From an archaeon (GTDB lineage Archaea; Thermoproteota; Nitrososphaeria; Nitrososphaerales; CADDZS01), in assembly GCA_021806865.1 (NCBI GenBank), contig JAKAPU010000042.1, positions 1 through 16,238 on the forward strand: 16,238 bases of DNA, written 5' to 3'. A program made the translations under genes and the position numbers. Of the stretch, positions 12,229-16,238 are shown piece after piece; position 1 is the first letter of the stretch, and every line of letters starts with the position of its first letter. The notes beneath the pieces were generated by a model, which saw only the letters and a list, made by a program, of their open reading frames with translations, was not told the DNA's origin and did not search any database.

Positions 12229-13670
12229 GGCTGCGCACATTTCTTATTCTCCTAGGAGTCGTCGCGATTGTAGCAATAATCTATTCGCCCTCCACGATCG
12301 GCGCAAGCTCGGGAGATTATGGAAGTACGAGTGCGACGGACACGGGAGGCGCAGGAACTTCCCAATTCGTCTCCTTGATGAGTAGCCTTGGCTACCACGT
12401 CGTCCTTGCAAACAACAGCCAGCAGGAGATAAGCCTGATCAGAGACAGGCGGGCAGTTTTATTCATCGTAGGGCCGGACTATGCAGTGAATGGCTCTGCG
12501 TTCCAAGCAATTCAAAGTGCTTACAACTCTGGAAACCTTTCCCTCTTCATAGCTGACGGAAACAGGACTAACAATCCGCTTCTTGAAAGTCTCTACTCAG
12601 CGAGTGTCTCTGGAGCAGCAATTCACGATCCAACCTCTCCGTTCCAAGACAATCGAGTACTCCTTGTCAGTCTGAACCTGAGCAATACTGTAACCCAGGG
12701 AGTGATGGACATCGCATCGCCGATAATTTTGAACTCAAATCAGCTGCACCCTGTTGCACAGACTTCGCCTCTTTCTGTCGACGATCAAAACTCGTATTTG
12801 GGAAAAAGAACTGTCGTCGCCGCTGGAGTAACAAGTTCAGGGTCTAGGTCTTTGCTGATCTCGGATTCCTCACCGTTCACGAACTTCCTGATCAATTCGA
12901 CAAACCCTGCAAACGAAACCAGATTCGTTAGTTCCATGGTTAACTGGGTAACTGCCGGCAACAGGAGCGTCCCGATTGTTTACAACGACTTTGATTACAG
13001 GACTAGCCCCTTCAGACTCGGCTACGGCATACCGGTCGGGCCGTTATTCACGTACTTTCTTGAAGACATGCTCGCAGGAATGAACAACTACTATTCCTCT
13101 TACCCCTTGTGGGTTCAGGGACTTTTCCATTCGATTGGACTCTCGGTGCCGCTTGCTCTCGCGACGGTGGTTGTCGGCATACTGGTTTTGATAGGAGTCT
13201 ATTCTATGCTGACTCGATGGTTTGCCCAAGAAAGGAAGGGCAGAGACGACCAGCTCCTTCCGAATATCGAGAGAACGATCGTTGCCCAGTCGAGATCGAG
13301 GATCGATTTCTTGAGCCTGTCGCGCGGCAAAACTTTCTACGTGGACACACTGGCCAGGCTCTATGAGGTGCTCGTCGAAGTTCTGGCAAGAGAGTCAGGC
13401 GTAGAGCCGTCTTCGCTTAACGTCATCGACCTTGGCTCAAAGCTTAGCAAAAGGAATGCCGTAGAGGCCGCGAATCTCCTCTCCGAACTAATGCCGGTCT
13501 ACAACTATTCAAAAGGAAAGAAGCGATTTTTGATGCCCCCGATTCTCGGTTGGAAGCGCAAACTCTCAAAAGCGACCGAGAAAGCCGAAGATCTATTGAA
13601 TGATCTTGGCATGACCATCAAAGGTGATGAGAATACTAAGAGTTTGGAGTACAGCCTCAGGAGACGCTAG
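12225..13670 (+). CDS. DUF4350-like membrane protein
   Basis: 481 residues. An N-terminal helix (about 4-20) and a second at about 308-330 enclose an outside domain of about 285 residues with an alpha/beta fold like a class I glutamine-amidotransferase-type domain: FVSLMSSLGYHVVL, AVLFIVGPDY, SLFIADG. This is the DUF4350 pattern, without a catalytic Cys triad that I can identify. Many N-glycosylation sequons are present (NGS, NLS twice, NRT, NST, NET, NRS). The C-terminal 150 residues are cytoplasmic, basic and helical. The TTG start at 12225 overlaps the previous stop (TTGA), pointing to translational coupling. It may present or regulate substrates of the MoxR complex; this is inferred from gene order. 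Confidence 0.8.
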   Translation: MRLRTFLILLGVVAIVAIIYSPSTIGASSGDYGSTSATDTGGAGTSQFVSLMSSLGYHVVLANNSQQEISLIRDRRAVLFIVGPDYAVNGSAFQAIQSAYNSGNLSLFIADGNRTNNPLLESLYSASVSGAAIHDPTSPFQDNRVLLVSLNLSNTVTQGVMDIASPIILNSNQLHPVAQTSPLSVDDQNSYLGKRTVVAAGVTSSGSRSLLISDSSPFTNFLINSTNPANETRFVSSMVNWVTAGNRSVPIVYNDFDYRTSPFRLGYGIPVGPLFTYFLEDMLAGMNNYYSSYPLWVQGLFHSIGLSVPLALATVVVGILVLIGVYSMLTRWFAQERKGRDDQLLPNIERTIVAQSRSRIDFLSLSRGKTFYVDTLARLYEVLVEVLARESGVEPSSLNVIDLGSKLSKRNAVEAANLLSELMPVYNYSKGKKRFLMPPILGWKRKLSKATEKAEDLLNDLGMTIKGDENTKSLEYSLRRR

Positions 13671-13672
13671 AC

Positions 13673-14620
13673 TTGTCTGAAATCTTCAGTCCCTTGCAGA
13701 CTAAACAGATATCCGATCATATAACGGCTGAGGTCGGCAAGGTCATCGTCGGAAAGATAGAGGAGATCAAGATGATCGAAGCCTGCTTGCTCTCCGGAGG
13801 GCATGTCTTGCTTGAAGGCGTGCCTGGCGTCGCAAAGACAACTATCGTGAAAGCAATCGCAAGCACTTTGAGCCTCCAGTTTGAAAGAATCCAGTTCACT
13901 CCCGACCTTTTGCCGTCCGACATTATTGGAACATACATCTTCGACCAGAAATCCTCGGATTTCAAGCTGCACAAGGGCCCGATCTTCGGCAACATGATAC
14001 TTGCTGACGAGATCAACCGCGCATCCCCAAAAACGCAGTCCGCTCTACTGGAGGCAATGCAGGAAAGGCAGGTCACTATCGAGGGAACTACGCTGAAGCT
14101 CCCATCGCCATTCATGGTACTTGCGACGCAAAACCCGATCGAGTTTGAAGGTACCTACCAGCTTCCGGAAGCGCAGATTGATAGGTTCCTGATGAGAGTC
14201 GCAGTAGGTTATCCAACGCGACAAGAGTCGATCGAGGTACTAAAGAAACTAAAAGCAATCTCCGAATGGCAGGTAACGGAGGTCGCTGGGCCGGACACTC
14301 TTATGCAGATGATACACGGCCTCTGGAACGTAAATGTGGACGACACTGTCCGTGGGTACATCGTCGATCTAGTCGAAGCATCGAGAACACATCCTGCCGC
14401 AAAGCTTGGAGCTTCGCCGAGAGCTGCCTCCGGGCTCCAGACCTCCTCTGCAGCAGTTGCCATGATTGAGGGCAGAGATTACGTCGTGCCCGACGACGTG
14501 AAGAGAGTCGCGCCGTACGTACTTCAACACAGAATTATCCTGAACCAAGAGGCGGTGCTCGACGGAGTAAGTCAGACCAAGGTAGTCGCAGACATACTCT
14601 CAAAGACGAAGGTTCCCTGA
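13673..14620 (+). CDS. MoxR-family AAA+ ATPase
   Basis: 315 residues, the usual MoxR length, all in one AAA+ module: Walker A GVPGVAKT at 49-56, Walker B ending ILADEINRA with D112/E113, sensor 1 ATQNP at 151-155, arginine-finger region EAQIDRF (R171) and sensor 2 GASPRA with R250. MoxR ATPases act as cytoplasmic chaperones that insert metals or help assemble complexes, with a vWA partner such as the DUF58 protein encoded next. The start is TTG 13673, with AGGAGA eight bases upstream, two bases after the previous stop. Its stop directly abuts the DUF58 start. Identification of the family is secure; the substrate is unknown. Confidence 0.96.
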   Translation: MSEIFSPLQTKQISDHITAEVGKVIVGKIEEIKMIEACLLSGGHVLLEGVPGVAKTTIVKAIASTLSLQFERIQFTPDLLPSDIIGTYIFDQKSSDFKLHKGPIFGNMILADEINRASPKTQSALLEAMQERQVTIEGTTLKLPSPFMVLATQNPIEFEGTYQLPEAQIDRFLMRVAVGYPTRQESIEVLKKLKAISEWQVTEVAGPDTLMQMIHGLWNVNVDDTVRGYIVDLVEASRTHPAAKLGASPRAASGLQTSSAAVAMIEGRDYVVPDDVKRVAPYVLQHRIILNQEAVLDGVSQTKVVADILSKTKVP

Positions 14621-16015
14621 TTGGTCCTACATCGCAGTCCTCGAGGCAGGACGGTACTTCTACTAGCCTCAATATTTGTCACCCTTGGACTGCTGGGTTT
14701 CATACAGTCGACTCTGGTCTTCATGTACGCGGGACTGGGCCTTTTCCTATACTACTACGTCTCTAAGCTTGTCCTTTCGATAAAGATCAACGCTCTAAAC
14801 AGAGTACGCGTGTCTAGAAACCACTCCAAGCGCTGCGACGAAGGAAGAAAGATGAGAGTCGATCTTCTATTCTTGAACGAGACGTCGCTACGCCTGAACT
14901 GTGAAGTGTTCGACGTGTACCCACCGTTGTTCAGATTGAAGGAAGGATCACACGCCGCGGTGCTGAACATACCTGCGAAAGGTTACTCGAAGCTCAGCTA
15001 CATAGTTGCACCCACATCCGTGGGCGTGAACTATTTCGGACCGACAAAGATAGTACTCAGGGATATTGCCGGCCTTTTCTTCTATGAGAGAGATATCACT
15101 GTTGCAGACTGGACGCAAGTGACCCCCCAGTCACCGATGATTAGCAGGAATGTTATCCTTTCTACAGCTCTACCCACTTTTTCCGGAAGCCTTGTTTCAA
15201 GGAAGAAGGGCGAAGGGACAGATTTTGCTGACATCAGGAGGTACGAACCAGGAGACCCGTACAGGCGGATAGAGTGGTCAGCCACGGCCAGGACTAACAA
15301 GCTGATGACGCGGGAGACGCATGTCGAGACACAGCTCAACGTTATGCTTCTGCTTGACACGACGCAGACGATGGCGTATGGAGAGGCCGGGCAGACCAAA
15401 CTCGATTACGCTGCAAGATCGATTTCGTCAATCCTCGAGTACCTCTCAAGACGAGACGATTTCATCGGCCTCACGCTTATAGGAATCGCCGGACCCGCTC
15501 GAGTGATTCCGCTCGGCCGAGGCGGCGAACAGAAGGAGAGAATCTTGCGTGCGCTCGGTTCACTCGAAACTAACCAAGCCCAGCTGTTAAAGGGAGCTCC
15601 GCTCCCTCCTTCAAATTGGTTCACCACCCTCGGCGCTAAGCAAGCCCAGTATAGTGCTCTAAACAGTGCTGTCAAGCGCGCCATGGCTTTAGGGAAGATA
15701 AAGGGGCGTACGCTTTTCTTCGTTATCACAGATCTTGAGACAGACATGGAGCTTGTTGCCCTGCGCCAGCTGGTCGAAATGAAGCACGAGGTGTTTGTGA
15801 TTTCGCCGTACACCCCATTGTTCGAGACCCACGGGCTGAGTGGCCTTGACAGGGCGATCTACTCAATCAATACGTCCCACCAGTGGCGCACAAGGGAGGC
15901 TCTGCTCAAGGTGGCGGTAAGACTCGGAATCCAGGTCGTGCACGTCGGCCCAAAGGATCTTTTTCCGAAGCTGGTCGCGCGGGTCGAGGAGATGCGAAGG
16001 AGGGGAGGCTCTTAG
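14621..16015 (+). CDS. DUF58 protein with vWA-like domain
   Basis: 464 residues. Two N-terminal membrane helices lie at about 11-28 and 31-52. A beta-rich domain follows, then the DUF58 hallmark GTDFADIRRYEPGD (199-212) with RRIEWSATART (215-225), and a vWA-like Rossmann domain beginning at VMLLLDTTQT (241-250). The metal site DxSxS is replaced by D246-x-T-x-T. Later strands are LTLIGIAG, TLFFVITDLE and EVFVISP. The partner MoxR ATPase is directly upstream. The start is TTG 14621 immediately after the MoxR stop, with only a weak AAGG upstream, so coupling is expected. The next gene starts one base beyond its stop region. Confidence 0.94.
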   Translation: MVLHRSPRGRTVLLLASIFVTLGLLGFIQSTLVFMYAGLGLFLYYYVSKLVLSIKINALNRVRVSRNHSKRCDEGRKMRVDLLFLNETSLRLNCEVFDVYPPLFRLKEGSHAAVLNIPAKGYSKLSYIVAPTSVGVNYFGPTKIVLRDIAGLFFYERDITVADWTQVTPQSPMISRNVILSTALPTFSGSLVSRKKGEGTDFADIRRYEPGDPYRRIEWSATARTNKLMTRETHVETQLNVMLLLDTTQTMAYGEAGQTKLDYAARSISSILEYLSRRDDFIGLTLIGIAGPARVIPLGRGGEQKERILRALGSLETNQAQLLKGAPLPPSNWFTTLGAKQAQYSALNSAVKRAMALGKIKGRTLFFVITDLETDMELVALRQLVEMKHEVFVISPYTPLFETHGLSGLDRAIYSINTSHQWRTREALLKVAVRLGIQVVHVGPKDLFPKLVARVEEMRRRGGS

Positions 16016-16016
16016 A

Positions 16017-16238
16017 TTGCTTTTGGATTCGAGATACTACAACAGGCAGGCGATCATCTACTACGCCCTTGTTCTTCCTGCGCTTGTACTGGAACTGGTG
16101 TTTTCAGCACAAATAGTCTCAAACCCTTCTGAGATTGGCATCGCTGGTCTCCTATTGCAGATAGTGCAGCTTGTTCCTTTCATCATGCTTGCACTGTCCC
16201 TTTACGCAATAATCAGATTCCGACCGTCACTGCTTGCA
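16017..16238 (+). CDS. Membrane protein, 3' end beyond window
   Basis: Start TTG 16017, with GGAGGGGAGG ending eight bases upstream, one base after the DUF58 stop. The 74 codons visible encode a short basic start (DSRYYNRQ) and two hydrophobic helices at about residues 12-33 and 40-66. It continues the MoxR-type operon. Such clusters often contain a further multi-helix membrane or transglutaminase-type protein here, but the visible part does not allow a family call. Confidence 0.7.
   Translation, partial: MLLDSRYYNRQAIIYYALVLPALVLELVFSAQIVSNPSEIGIAGLLLQIVQLVPFIMLALSLYAIIRFRPSLLA

Overview
The window looks archaeal, probably from the Thaumarchaeota/Nitrososphaeria side of the tree (moderate confidence, from protein style, not from a marker gene). 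TATA-like boxes lie about 25-30 bases ahead of likely transcription starts. One gene looks leaderless, and others have AGGAG-type ribosome binding sites with ATG or TTG starts. The protein set also fits: a COG2401-type ABC-GNAT fusion, a V4R-type protein, an ArnR1-like winged helix, a TrmB/PLD-like regulator domain and a UbiA prenyltransferase. No rRNA, tRNA, CRISPR array or insertion sequence was seen.

Left part (about 1-3946, + strand): a tight five-gene virus-like module. It encodes a small helical protein, a small beta-rich protein, a two-helix membrane protein, a complete terminase large subunit (ATPase plus nuclease), and an ABC ATPase fused to a GNAT acyltransferase. No portal, capsid, protease, tail or integrase gene is visible here. 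A G-run tract lies just before the module, and a large imperfect inverted repeat lies just after it, where it meets the oppositely oriented genes. This module is the most unusual content of the window.

Middle part (about 4048-7132, - strand): a V4R-domain protein, a small helical protein, a winged-helix regulator and a UbiA-family prenyltransferase, with wide spacers between them. A + strand frame stays open across nearly all of this region (3922-6420). I treat it as antisense, although it is also open through apparently non-coding spacers. From 7249 to 8573 (+) lie a TrmB/PLD-like effector domain without DNA-binding domain, a degenerate restriction-endonuclease-fold protein and a small helical protein. 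A paralogue of that last protein faces it at 8630-8974 (-).

Right part (9233-16238, + strand): a MOP-superfamily polysaccharide flippase, a repeat-bearing spacer with a 49-codon ORF, then a MoxR-type operon. Its order is a secreted/anchored DUF4129-like protein, a DUF4350-like membrane protein, a MoxR AAA+ ATPase, a DUF58 protein and the start of another membrane protein cut by the window end. The first two carry many N-glycosylation sequons on the predicted outside. The operon has a good TATA box at the leaderless distance, a 7-bp inverted repeat just upstream as a candidate operator, and TTG starts in its last four genes. The likely shared role is assembly or maturation of a cell-surface complex, with MoxR as chaperone ATPase and DUF58 as its vWA-like partner.
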